Below, one piece after another: positions 47,515 through 58,268 of a DNA stretch of 64,000 bases (its first letter is position 1; every line of letters starts with the position of its first letter). The translations under genes were made by a program, and so were the position numbers. The stretch lies in the NCBI GenBank assembly GCA_001599815.1, contig BCIA01000003.1, positions 4,030,001 through 4,094,000 on the forward strand, read 5' to 3'. Under the pieces are notes generated by a model. That model was not told the DNA's origin, did not search any database, and saw only the letters and a program-made list of their open reading frames with translations. The DNA is from Furcasterigmium furcatum. Taxonomy: Eukaryota; Ascomycota; Sordariomycetes; Glomerellales; Plectosphaerellaceae.

Positions 47515-50500
47515 CTTCAGAGGTTTGTTAGCATGTTATTCACACTCCGAGGGGTTCTGCCCGCCTTTTTTCAGGTACGCATGGCCCCGAGAGATGCCCT
47601 TACTTGGAACATTGTAAGTGAAAGGCCGGTCCTGGACCTAGAGGAGGGCTGAGGCTGAGATGGAGCTCGAGGACGACGCTATCGCCGTCGAGTCTGAGCA
47701 CTTGAAGTGTCCCAGAACGCCTCTTCTCGGGGCACCAGTCGTGCTGCAAAAGTTCCACTGGGTTCGAATTTGTCGGGACGCACGCTGACTGCTGCCCGCG
47801 AAGATGACGTTACTATGTTCAGTATTCATACGCGGGTGAAGAGGGGGCTCGTGATCATTGACACAAGCTCCGAGGCCATGTTCAGCGGGAGAGGAGCTAG
47901 AGAGGAATGGGCACCTCTGATTGGCGCACCCCGTGATCGCACCATGACACATCCAATAGGAGTAAGGTAGCACGTGATTTCTGAGCATGAGCTGTTGCTT
48001 TGCATCCCACATGTCTCTCAATTGACAATCTGGAAGGTAGGGTTGCAGAGAGTGATCCCGTCCGTCAGTTGATGCAAAGCCAGACGCTAGAGGCGGCGCA
48101 AGCTGCCGTGAAGCAATATTGCAACCCGTCAAATACCAGCCGCAGCTCGTCGACAGCTCAATCCGCGACCGAAGTATTGGCAAAATGGTCACCATGCGCT
48201 GGCGATCATGTCGATATGTCAACGAGCCAGTTGTGATCTGAGGTTTAGCTGCTGCGCTTGAGCTCTCTGCCTCTCCCTGCTTAGGGCTGAGTGCAACGCG
48301 CTTGACATAAAGTATGTATGTAGAATGACCGACGGGAGAGCCACTGTTGAGGCTGTGCAGTGGAGGCTAATGCTCATGGCCGTTGTCGTCGTGAGTCGGT
48401 GGTGAGCTGTCACTGTCGCGCAGAGCTGCTGCGGTCTGCGGCTGTGCAACGCACGCTGCGGCTCCCACATAGTCGGTCGCGAAATGTACAAACGTGGGGA
48501 ACAGTAAAACGCATGTGCTGTCTCGAAGAGGCGCGCAGCGGCAGATTAAAACCCTGCGAAATGTAAGACGGAGGAACTTCACCTCTCGACTACATTGACC
48601 CGATCTCTCATACCGTGGCACGATCGATGAACTGCCGTACACCCCTGACAAGTATGTATCGCGTCAGACAGTCAGCGCCTTCTCGGGGGAGAGGCAGGGC
48701 ACAGGGACTGTTTGCTCTCGCATTGAACTTCGTAGGAATCGTGTCGCACTTGTCACACCGAGGCAATCCGATCCTCTGAGAACAACGCTAGGCGGCAGCC
48801 ATGTGGGGGATCAGGCGACCCGAGAGACTCGAAGGGATGGATGGAAGCTTCCGAACCGTGAGTCTTTGTCGCGCTTAGATCAAGGTCGGAAACGCCATCG
48901 TTTGATCGTACCCGTCAGATGGCTTTTCGATCTGATTCAGAGGTGGGCGCAGCAGGCGGCGGCAGTGGAGGCCCCAAGGACAAGCTCCTGGCATCGTGCC
49001 GTTTGCCGGCCGATGACATCAAAGCTGCGTGCCCAGGATGCCGAGGTGCAGGGGGTCCGGTCGACGATTACAGCTCCATAGCAGTCACCTCTGAGACCGC
49101 AAGGCATGTTTCGGTGATGGCTGCAAGTTACCCAGCAGGCCACCGCCACAGGAGCTAATGTTCTGTGTGTGGCCAGGAGAATCGGGCAGGCATGATTTGC
49201 AATCGCGGGCTGTCGCTTGTCTCGCAAGGGCTGGGGCTGGTGGTGCTGGTGGCGGCGGCGGTGGCCATCCGTTATCGGCTTTCGTTGTCCACCGAAGCGA
49301 GCAAGGTGAGGACCGTGGTTAGGTGATACTATCTGCAAATAGTTAGCGAGCGGAAGTCAGGCATATGGGCCTGCCCGATCGATAATGCGTCAAGAAAACG
49401 ACCATCTCTCACGGAAGTATGCCGTATGACAGACTAGCTATCGTGAAAACCCACCGAACTGGAAACCGATGGGAGCGTCCACAGGGGTCAATCAGCCCAG
49501 TGGCTCCTGGGGCTGAGGCAAGTGCGCCTAGCGTCGCTTGGGAGGGCGTCCTGCGGAATTGCGAGGTTTGGGGACCCTTCGCAGTTGCAACGGTCGCCCT
49601 CGTGGCTGTCCGGTACTGGGTGACTTTGGCGTCCCCGCGGCACAGCGCGAAATCCTCGGTACAGTCCCATCTGGAGATTTAGCCTCATCACTCCGAAGCG
49701 CCCTCTTGATTCCGCCCGCGGTGGGGCCCGGGTGGAGTGGGTTGGCCGCCTAATCGACACCGAAAAGAGATGCGCTCGTTGTCTGTCTGGGGGAAAGTGC
49801 GACTGGACATGGTGGTCCAGTCCAGTGCGTGCTGTGCGACTCCGCCGGGAAAGGGCAGCTGGGGGATCAGCAAGGGGCCTGCAGGCAGGGCCACCAATAA
49901 CCGTCACCTGTCTCCCGCCGTCCTGGACCTCGAGGAAACACACACCACATGCGCCCCCGGCCGGCCGCCGAGCGAGGACAGGAGAGACAGACACCCCTCC
50001 TCCTCCATCCCGCCCTCCTCTCCTCCCCCCTCGGCACCCTGCCCGTCTTCCGTTGTCTTGTTCGTTCGTCCTCAAGCAAGCCTCTCCCGACGCCCTGCCA
50101 CAATTGGTACCTACCTATTCATCCCATCGGTGCTGCGGCCATCTTGTCCTGCCTGAATCCGACGTCCACCCCATGCATGTGGGGGAGCTAAGCCGCCGGA
50201 ACCGACATTCATCAGGCAACGCGACCCCCTGTCCGGCTTTTTCAGCCCCAGGTCTTGTTTAATCCTCAACCTGTTTCTTGAGACCGTCGTCCTGCGTCCT
50301 TCCATTCTCACAAGTACCCGCGCACCACGCTCTGCAACGACCTGAGGAGAGCAGAGACCGGAGAACACCAAACCGATCAGCGCCGCTTGCCCTGCACCTA
50401 CCTCTCTGCACAGCGCGCCGAACCTGGCCTGGAGCAACAGAACAGCTCGCCGCTGCTGAATGCCGAGGCGCTCTGCCTGGATCGCGACGCACGCCCTCGA

Positions 50501-50853
50501 GCCCACCTCGCTCCCGGCACTTCTCCCCTCTCCTCTTTCAGATCGCACGCTTCCCTGGAATCGTTCTTGGGGCACCTGAGCTTCACTACTCTCCTCGCAT
50601 CCCCATTTAGAGGCCTGCGCGCCTCTATCGACCACGCGGATCGCCGCCTCCTTGCTTGCGCGCGCGCACACTCAAGAGCATGACCGCATCCTCCTAACTG
50701 ACGCCCAGATCCTCGAGGACTTGTTCAGAAGCTCAGCAGTCGTCGTCTGTCCCTGACCCTTGCACTCAGCCTCTGACGCACTTGGCTCGCACTTGGCTCG
50801 ACCTCCTATATCAACCGCCCCCAATCCCATCCATCCCCCCGGTGTGCCTAGCC
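47515..50853. other. DUF202 5' region and long C2H2 leader
   Basis: The left 0.7 kb probably contains the missing 5' exon or exons of the DUF202 gene. The right ~0.9 kb (about 49950-50850) is pyrimidine-rich and is probably the promoter and leader of the large C2H2 gene. GGTACCTACCTATT lies at 50105-50118. A 194-codon minus-strand frame (47638-48222) overlaps the expected DUF202 exons in another frame and is not accepted. Confidence 0.5.
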
Positions 50854-53800
50854 ATGACCTCCACCTACACCATGCCGACCTCGTCCTTCCACGACGACTC
50901 AAACACATATACCCACGCAGATGCCCCTGCTGCCGGCACTCAGCGTCGTCTCTCCGGCGCTACCGCCAGTGCCACACACCTCTCCCCGTTCTCCCCCTTC
51001 GAACAGAGCAATACGGCCTCGCCTACTCTCAACAACACTGACACCCCGGCCGATTCTATCTCGAGCGTTCATAGCCACTGCGACGTTAGTGACTTCAGCG
51101 ACCTCGATGGTGCCGACCCCTTCTTTGGTGTCGACTTCAGCAACGCCGAATGCGGAACCCCCTCGTTCATGGACGGAGGAAGCCTTGAGCCGGTGAGCCG
51201 GAAATCCAGCTTTGGGGACCCCCCCGTCGCGCAGTTCGCGTGGGGCGTACAGGACAACAACACATATCCCAGCCCCATGAGAACGGCATCCATTCATACC
51301 CTCTCGCCGCCAAATGATCAACGAGCCTTTGCCCGGCCCCACGATACCAGAATGCCTGACTCCGTCTCTCCTCAGGACCTTCAGAGGCCCTTTCAGTCAC
51401 CCCAGGTCATGCTCCTCTCTTCGAATCCAGCCGTTCAACTTACACCAGATCCCAGCCGGAGCGGTCGATCCAGCGAGGATGATCTTGTGCAGGGCCGCCC
51501 CATCTTGCCTCCTAGTCCCAGAGTGACGGTGTCTCTCTGGGAGCAAGGCAACGAGCAGCCGACGCAAGCTGTGGAGCGCACCTTTACGGTGGAAAACGAC
51601 AGCTCTGACCGTAGGTACACCGGTCTCGAGATGGCGGGTGAGTTGATGTTCTCCCCACGTCAAGCCGCTGCCATGCCGCCACCTCCCCCACCATTCAACC
51701 GTGATAGCGGCATCCGCCGGACTGCTTCCGTGGGCCGCCGTGGTCTTGATCCCAGGAGCCGACCGGACACCGAGATTGAGAGTGTCAATGACATGGTTAG
51801 AGGCCACGAGATCCAGGAGAGGAACCACGAGGTGGCTCTCTGGTTTGACAACCTGGTGCAGAGCCCTCCGCCCGAAGAGACAACACAGGCAACCCTGGAA
51901 CGCCTCGAAAGTCCTCATAGTGCGAGTCTCGTTGCAGATGATGGCATAACCCTCGGGGGCCAGACGGAGAACAAGAGGCAGCACGACCAGATTTACATCA
52001 ACGAGCAAGGTGGCGAGATGAGCCAGACCGACTTTGATATCCTCCGAGATAATGTCTTTGGAGATGGGCCAACGACTCATGCCATTACTCAGCCAGGCAC
52101 GCCGCGGTTCGAAAGTTCCAATGCCGCCATTGCAGAGTATCATAGACGCATGTTCGACAATGCGTCGATTGTGTCCAAAGCAGCTACTTGGGGCACCCGG
52201 CGACTCAGTCTCCCCAGCATACTCGATCCCGATGACACCGAAAAGGTTACGAGTGGAGGACTTTTCAAGAAGTTCTCCATCTCTCGTGGAAGAGATCGTC
52301 GGCGCCCGAGCTTGCTCGAAGGCCTGCAAGAAAACATTCGGGGTCTAGTTCGACGTCGAAGCGTGAGCCAGATGCTCAAGCGGAACAGAAATAAGGACGA
52401 CGACGACGCTTCTGAGAACGACCAGCCAACTCCCGAGAGGCAAGAAAGCTTTCCTCGTTTGACGCCACTCTCCCGAGCTTCCAGTGTGAGCAGGGGCTCC
52501 AAGAAGGCGTCCGTACCCAGTCTCAACACTGCCATCGTCTCCATGAGTAATGGCGTTGCTGCTATCGGTTCTACCCACGCTCGCTCCGGTTCGATTAGCG
52601 CCACGCCCAAGTCCCCGAGACCTGGGTTTGGTGGGCTTCAAGTGAAGAACACTCTGCAGCGCAGGCCCCGAAGCAAGTCTGACCTTCCGAAGGGAAGTGT
52701 TCAAGGGCCACACCTCAACCTTGCTGGCCTTTGGCGCAAGTCTGGTGGGCCTCCTGTACCGAACCTCGCGACGTCAGCCGGAGGCTGGGATGCAGACGAC
52801 GACGAAGACGACGAAGACGACGATGCTTTCGAGGACGGTTCAGCAGAGTCTGAGTCGAGCAAGCTCATCGATGGCGTTTCCCCGACTTTTGCCGGGTTTC
52901 AACAGCATGTTCTTCGCCTAAATCCAGCACTCAAGTCGGACAACAAGTGGCTTGTCGATCGCATTGCCCAGCAGCAGGTCATCCGATACAAGCTCCTGCT
53001 CGGTAACAGGGTCAAGCATCTCCAGGTCGGGAGAAGCTGCGGGTGTCGAGCTCTATGTCATGCCATGGGAGGGAGCGCGAGATTGCTCGACGCCAAGGGA
53101 AACCCCCGGCCCGTTGACCCGCTTTGCATCAGCCCTGAGGATGGTGATATCACTCCCATCGAGGGAGTAGTCACTCAGGAGAGTTTTCCGCAGGATATTC
53201 CGATGCCTCCCACCCAGAGTCTTCCCGCGGAATTCGAGTGCCAGCTCTGCTTCCAAGTCAAGAAGTTGAAGAAGCCTTCGGACTGGACCAAACATGTCCA
53301 TGAAGATGTGCAGCCCTTTACTTGTACCTGGGAAAAGTGCAAGGAGCAAAAGACTTTCAAGCGCAAGGCCGACTGGGTTCGCCATGAGAACGAGGGACAT
53401 CGCCATCTGGAGTGGTGGACTTGCGACGTGGAAGACTGCAGGCACACATGTTATCGACGAGACAACTTCTTGCAACATCTTGTCCGCGAGCACAAGTTTG
53501 CCGAGCCTTCTGTCAAGACCAAGGCGGCCGTGAAGCGCGCGGGCGGTATCGACCCCACCTGGCAGAGGGTGGAGAAGTGCCATGCTGAGACCGAGAAGAA
53601 GCCACAGCAGGAGCCGTGTCGCTTCTGCGGCAAGACCTTCCCCTCGTGGAAGAAGCTCACCGTCCATCTCGCCAAACACATGGAACAACTCAGCCTCCCG
53701 GTGCTGCGCTTGGTGGCGAAGAAAGATCTTGATCCCGACACCATCATCAGTCCGGTTCAAGACCCTGCTCCAGGACAGCTCTTCCAGCCGCTCCCAGCTT

Positions 53801-54330
53801 CGTTCACTCCCCATCAGCCGCCGGAGATGTTTGGTCCACCTCAAACAGGGCCATTTGGGGACCTTTCATATGGAGAACTGGCAAATGATCCCTCGAGCCA
53901 GTATTTACACCGTACTGATGTCATTGGCTACGGCAATCTGGGCCTCGATCATACGCAGGTGCCAGGCTATGTGGGTATGCCTTCAAACATGGGCCACCCG
54001 GGCATTGTTCGCCAGACCGATCAGCTTGGGTACCCTCAAGGCCAGCATTTACGGACGCTCTCCGTCCCATCGCCGACCTACCCCGTTTCTGGGCCACAAT
54101 ACGTATCGACAGGACATGAAATGGGTATGTTTTCGGGCATGGAGCAGAACGGCTTGGGTCTGCAGCTTCCTGCAAATGTGCCCATGCATCCGACCGCCAT
54201 GGACTATCCAATGTTCATGAACCAAGGCAACTCTGATGGATCGACGTATATGGGGCAGAGCAACTCGCCAAATTATGGGCGTTCGTCTCCTGGGAACCAG
54301 CCCTCCTTCTATTCGACCTCGGGGGCGTGA
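50854..54330 (+). CDS. Large C2H2 zinc-finger protein
   Basis: This is an intronless 1158-residue protein, probably a nuclear regulator; no specific ortholog name is claimed. The N-terminal half is Ser/Pro-rich and probably disordered, with a basic stretch (KKFSISRGRDRRRPSLLEG near residue 470) and an Asp/Glu run at about residues 645-665. A conserved globular piece follows (FAGFQQHVLRLNPALKSDNK near 690, then LLLGNRVKHLQ). Zinc-finger-like units lie at about residues 795-945. These are CQLCFQVKKLKKPSDWTKHV, CTWEKCKEQKTFKRKADWVR, CDVEDCRHTCYRRDNFLQH, and the C-terminal CRFCGKTFPSWKKLTVHLAKH. The last ~200 residues are Pro/Gln/Gly-rich. The frame is open upstream of 50854, but only from non-ATG codons. 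The first ATG, in a GCCATGACC context, was chosen. Confidence 0.9.
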   Translation: MTSTYTMPTSSFHDDSNTYTHADAPAAGTQRRLSGATASATHLSPFSPFEQSNTASPTLNNTDTPADSISSVHSHCDVSDFSDLDGADPFFGVDFSNAECGTPSFMDGGSLEPVSRKSSFGDPPVAQFAWGVQDNNTYPSPMRTASIHTLSPPNDQRAFARPHDTRMPDSVSPQDLQRPFQSPQVMLLSSNPAVQLTPDPSRSGRSSEDDLVQGRPILPPSPRVTVSLWEQGNEQPTQAVERTFTVENDSSDRRYTGLEMAGELMFSPRQAAAMPPPPPPFNRDSGIRRTASVGRRGLDPRSRPDTEIESVNDMVRGHEIQERNHEVALWFDNLVQSPPPEETTQATLERLESPHSASLVADDGITLGGQTENKRQHDQIYINEQGGEMSQTDFDILRDNVFGDGPTTHAITQPGTPRFESSNAAIAEYHRRMFDNASIVSKAATWGTRRLSLPSILDPDDTEKVTSGGLFKKFSISRGRDRRRPSLLEGLQENIRGLVRRRSVSQMLKRNRNKDDDDASENDQPTPERQESFPRLTPLSRASSVSRGSKKASVPSLNTAIVSMSNGVAAIGSTHARSGSISATPKSPRPGFGGLQVKNTLQRRPRSKSDLPKGSVQGPHLNLAGLWRKSGGPPVPNLATSAGGWDADDDEDDEDDDAFEDGSAESESSKLIDGVSPTFAGFQQHVLRLNPALKSDNKWLVDRIAQQQVIRYKLLLGNRVKHLQVGRSCGCRALCHAMGGSARLLDAKGNPRPVDPLCISPEDGDITPIEGVVTQESFPQDIPMPPTQSLPAEFECQLCFQVKKLKKPSDWTKHVHEDVQPFTCTWEKCKEQKTFKRKADWVRHENEGHRHLEWWTCDVEDCRHTCYRRDNFLQHLVREHKFAEPSVKTKAAVKRAGGIDPTWQRVEKCHAETEKKPQQEPCRFCGKTFPSWKKLTVHLAKHMEQLSLPVLRLVAKKDLDPDTIISPVQDPAPGQLFQPLPASFTPHQPPEMFGPPQTGPFGDLSYGELANDPSSQYLHRTDVIGYGNLGLDHTQVPGYVGMPSNMGHPGIVRQTDQLGYPQGQHLRTLSVPSPTYPVSGPQYVSTGHEMGMFSGMEQNGLGLQLPANVPMHPTAMDYPMFMNQGNSDGSTYMGQSNSPNYGRSSPGNQPSFYSTSGA

Positions 54331-54745
54331 ATGTTTTCAGGCCGAGCCGAGGATGGCCAAACCCTTGAAGCCCAAGGGCGAGGATGTTGTTCCCTCGACG
54401 TTGAATTGGGGAACACGGATTTAATGATTTGATGAATGATTACTGCTTACTGCTATCTATGATTTTAATTCTCTATGGTATACTATCTGGTAGATACCCT
54501 TGTGGGCAGTGGGCTGCATGATTGACGAGCATGTTGCATGGCGGTACGTTTGTGGGCACTGGATGTACCTAACTAGATATAGACTTGATGATGTTTATTG
54601 TTGATACTCAGGGTTCTGTGTCCTTATCGGCCTACCTGCAACCTATGGGGCGGATTGATGGTAGAGGGGGCGACTGCATAACTCAACCAGTATTTCAGCT
54701 CTCCATGCCACTTCGTGGAAGCTGTCCAGGCCCCCCAGCAAACAC
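54331..54745. other. Convergent 3' flanks, C2H2 gene / hydrolase
   Basis: This 415-nt spacer between converging stops is AT-richer than its surroundings, as usual for 3' UTR and polyadenylation DNA. No gene is seen. Confidence 0.6.
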
Positions 54746-55594
54746 TCAATGTTTCCCCACAAAGGAAATCAGCAACTCGGATATGTGTTCTGGTTGATCC
54801 TCGAGCGAGAAGTGCCCGGCGTCATCGACGACGTGCAGCTCAGACCCAGGAATTGCACCATGCAGCTTCCGCGCCCAGTCAACAACCTGCCACGCGTCAT
54901 CCGCGCCCCAGATCAACTGGACAGGGAGCTTGGCGAGCTCTTCCAGGCGTGGCGCGACCTCCATGGTGTGCCTGTGGTCATAGTGACGAACTTGGTGCTG
55001 AAAGAAGCTTGGCTGGCCGACGGGGCCGGATATGTAGTCGAGGTAGGTGTCGAGGGACGAGGCCTCGAGCTGGCCGGGGTTTTTGACGGCGGAGAGCAGC
55101 CAGTCGCGGAAATGGGCCCGGTGGGCGTCGTCGGGGGCTTTGATGAGGGTCTCGAGGCCGCTCTGCATTTGTTGCCGCGTGCGAACGGAGGGGTAGCTGT
55201 CGAAGCTGACGGTGTCGATGAGGGTTAAGGAGAGCAGGCGGTCGGGATGGAAGACGGCGAGGCGCTGGGCAATGCCGCCGCCGATATCGTGAGCGATGAT
55301 ATGGGCTTCGGAGAGGTCCCAGTGGGCGAGGAGGCCAGTGAGGATGGGGACTTGGCCGGATATGGAGGTATCAACGGATGGGTCCCAGGGGCGTTCGGAG
55401 AGGCCGTAGCCGAGCAGGTCAAAGATGTGGACTTTGTGGCCGGCCTTGGCGAGGGCGGGGACTATGTTGCGCCATATGAGGGAGGAGGAGGGCGTCCCGT
55501 GGATGAGAACGACGGGGATGCCGGTGCCGTAAACGCCATGGGCGATGCGGGTGCCGTTGATCAGGGCGTTCTGGGTAGCGAGGGGGCTCAGCAT
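54746..55594 (-). CDS. Alpha/beta hydrolase with Asp nucleophile
   Basis: This is an intronless 282-residue hydrolase of the haloalkane-dehalogenase/epoxide-hydrolase-like branch of the alpha/beta fold. The oxyanion motif HGTP is at residues 32-35. The nucleophile elbow is HDIGG with Asp103, the place where lipases and esterases have Ser. The likely acid is Asp232 or Asp233 in WGADDAW, and the base is His261 in DDAGHF. The Trp that normally follows the nucleophile in true haloalkane dehalogenases (HDWG) is Ile here, so dehalogenation should not be assumed. The substrate is unknown. The protein has no signal peptide and is predicted cytosolic. A TTTATAAAG element lies 67-75 nt upstream of the start and fits a TATA box. 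Absence of introns and its bacterial-like length are compatible with transfer from bacteria, but this is not demonstrated. Confidence 0.88.
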   Translation of the reverse strand: MLSPLATQNALINGTRIAHGVYGTGIPVVLIHGTPSSSLIWRNIVPALAKAGHKVHIFDLLGYGLSERPWDPSVDTSISGQVPILTGLLAHWDLSEAHIIAHDIGGGIAQRLAVFHPDRLLSLTLIDTVSFDSYPSVRTRQQMQSGLETLIKAPDDAHRAHFRDWLLSAVKNPGQLEASSLDTYLDYISGPVGQPSFFQHQVRHYDHRHTMEVAPRLEELAKLPVQLIWGADDAWQVVDWARKLHGAIPGSELHVVDDAGHFSLEDQPEHISELLISFVGKH

Positions 55595-58268
55595 GTTGTC
55601 AGGGGCAGATTCTTGTTAGTTTGTATCTATAACAGCGTACAAGCAGGCAGTTGAGCCGACTTTATAAAGATATGGCTTAATAATGGAGGATATGTCGTCT
55701 CAAGGGCGTAGACTCGCCATAGTGGAATGGCGAGCTTGGCACATCATGCTAATAGAGTATGCTGATCAAGCAATATCATGGAAGTATTCAGACTGATAAG
55801 ACACCGGATAGAAGATCATCCACGAGACGGCAAGGCAGGATGGACTATCGTGACGTTGGGCAAGCTGTCTTGGCGTGGTGTTGAGGGTCGATAGCGGCGC
55901 TCGACGTTGACAGCAACTGGCCGGCCGCTATTCTTCAAGTAGCAGGCGGGCAGGAAACGGCTCACACAAATCAAAATGGCAGGTTGGCCTTTAATAGTTG
56001 GGGCAGGAATATACAAGTACGGGCAGATGCAGATGCAGATGCTTCACGGCCCAAATAGTTGTTCCTTTGGACCAGCACAGATCGAACTGGAGGTTGTTCT
56101 GAACCGTGCCAAGTCGAGCAAGTGATCATCCCGCGAGTTAACCCAACAAACAGGTGCTGGGTGCAAGAATGTTCTCTTCGATCCTCAAGGCCACGAGACG
56201 CAGATGCCTGAGCAATAATAGTGCTTTCGTTATGATGTCTCGTATTGTGTGTGGATGGAGGCCGCATCATCATTGGGCAAGACGTCTGACGGGTTGTCCC
56301 GTTTGGAGACGGAAAGCTGCACGACGTGGCTGAGCATCAGGGAAGGGCTCGTATCTTGCCCCAAGCACACCACACTCGACGAGTCGGTCGGTTACCTCCC
56401 TGGATGCCTGGATGGGTGTTTCTTCTTTACCCGGGCAGATTGGTCGAAACAACGGACCGTGACCCGCGACGACGAAAAGCAAATCCGTTTCTGGGTGAGA
56501 AAGGTCTTTCTTTTGGCGTAGGACCAGAGACTCCACGACAAGACGTGGGCAGCGGCACTAGAACCCACGGCGGAGACGATCCTCGCATCTAGACCGTGGC
56601 CTCTATCATCTGGTGAGCACTTTAATTGTTTGTTTGCGTTCTCGAGACGACGGGGTGCCGCGCCGTTGTCAAGACGGACGACGACGGATTGCGGGCCTTG
56701 GCTGACTTGGCTTGGCCTGCCGGGGCGCCGGGTGGCCTCTCTCCTCCTGCTCTTGCACAGGACAAACGGCCTGATGTGCTCCGAGGAGATGGAGTCTGAT
56801 GCGTGAAATGTTGCGGCTATGGCGATCAGGCGTGACGCACGTCTTCGGGGGAACCCTCAAATAGCATGGCTGACGATATAAGACGAACTGACGGGGTCGC
56901 GGTGATCCGCAATCCACGCCTTCCTTGATGGAAGAGCATCACCTGCCAACATCTTGGGGAACCAGGAAGGTAATTACATACTTAATTAGCAGTTGGCAGC
57001 GTTCGTGTTGAAGATTCTGGGCCCTGCCACCTCCTCGGAAGGCTGGCAATCCCAATCTCATGGCCTCCACCGTGTTAAGCGAAAGGAAAGAGCCTGGGGT
57101 TCGTCGAGGTTGTCGACGGCGCTGTTTCAGACCCGGGGGCGTCTTCCCCAAATGGCGCCCTAAAGCCGGATTCCAGGCAGAGGGTCCAGGGCTCGCCGGG
57201 CCACGACGACCAATCAGCCGGCGCTAAAGTCCCAACACCCCCTGACTGGATCGGCGCAACCCCTGCATGCACACCATGGGATTTGACTGGCAAATCTTGG
57301 ATCCTGAGACGACGATGCCTGTCGCAGAGTGCCCAGAAGCCCACCAGGCCTGCGAAAACGAGGGCCAAGCTGGACGACCCTCATGCACGGGATGGAGCCC
57401 TGGTAGCCAACCGCCGGGCTCCATCGCCCCTTCCCTCTCGTCTGGCACCGGCCTCACACGACCACGCCGGCCTGACCTCCCTTTTCCCCAGTCCATCCTC
57501 CATCCATCCCTCCCTCTCCTCCGTTTTGTCTGTCTGTCCGTCCGTCTTTCCACAATCGTTCGTTAGATATCCTCGTCGTTGTCACTGCTCGCTCGTTTCA
57601 TATATCCGCCGAGGCCACATCTCCGTGGCCCCGACGAACCCCCTTCTTCATCCTTCCTCCAACATCGCCCAAGGTGTGCGTCAACTTCGATCACCACCAC
57701 CAGCAGCCTTGTCTGTCAAGTGTCGATCCCCCTCTGCCGCGAGCAGGACCTCAACTGCCAGTCTCGCCAGACAAAGCACTCGCTCGCTGCTTTCGACTTG
57801 ACTTCTTTCTCTCATCGACACACGGCATCACCTGCCGTTTTCCATTCGTTCCAGGTTGATCCTCGGCCATCTTTGTTTCGACCTTGTTCACACTTTGCTT
57901 TCATCTTCGCCTCAACTCAACGACCATTCTTCCCGTCAACTTGACTACATACACTCGCCAACTATCTCTCGCTATCTTCTAACCTCTTCAACCTACGATT
58001 CTTGCGCCTCTTGATCGAGGTCACCACCCTGTTCCATCTTACTGCCTGTATATCAAACCGAAAACCAACACACTTCGATCATTCCCATCAGCTCAGGGAT
58101 ATATCGCACATTGGTAGACGACCGATCACGACAAGCACTTCAGCTCATTCGCCGCATTTCTCACATCTGTCAGCATAGCGTTTCGGTTCCAAAAGGAAGC
58201 TCTAGGGTTAAGAGCAACGACCTTGCATAGATTTGTGCTTTTAAACAGATTCATAGACAAACGTCACC
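55595..58268. other. Divergent promoter region, hydrolase / Flc gene
   Basis: This 2.67-kb spacer holds the promoters of the hydrolase (left) and the Flc gene (right). From about 57480 to 58268 the plus strand is markedly pyrimidine-rich (many CTC, TCC and CATC runs), typical of a long fungal 5' leader. Short frames there (for example 57579-57944) could be upstream ORFs. A GCAGAT hexamer repeat (about 56026-56041) is present. No gene is recognised in 55700-57400. Confidence 0.5.
55661..55669 (-). promoter_or_regulatory. Candidate TATA box of the hydrolase gene
   Basis: TTTATAAAG lies 67-75 nt upstream of the hydrolase ATG, the usual distance for a fungal TATA box with a short 5' UTR. It is a single short match, so modest confidence. 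Confidence 0.4.

Noticed and set aside
47638..48222. 194-codon minus-strand frame
   Set aside because: It overlaps the DUF202 5' region in a different frame and has no recognisable segment.
51397..52329. 310-codon minus-strand frame
   Set aside because: It lies antisense to the large C2H2 gene, whose frame is longer and carries the zinc fingers.
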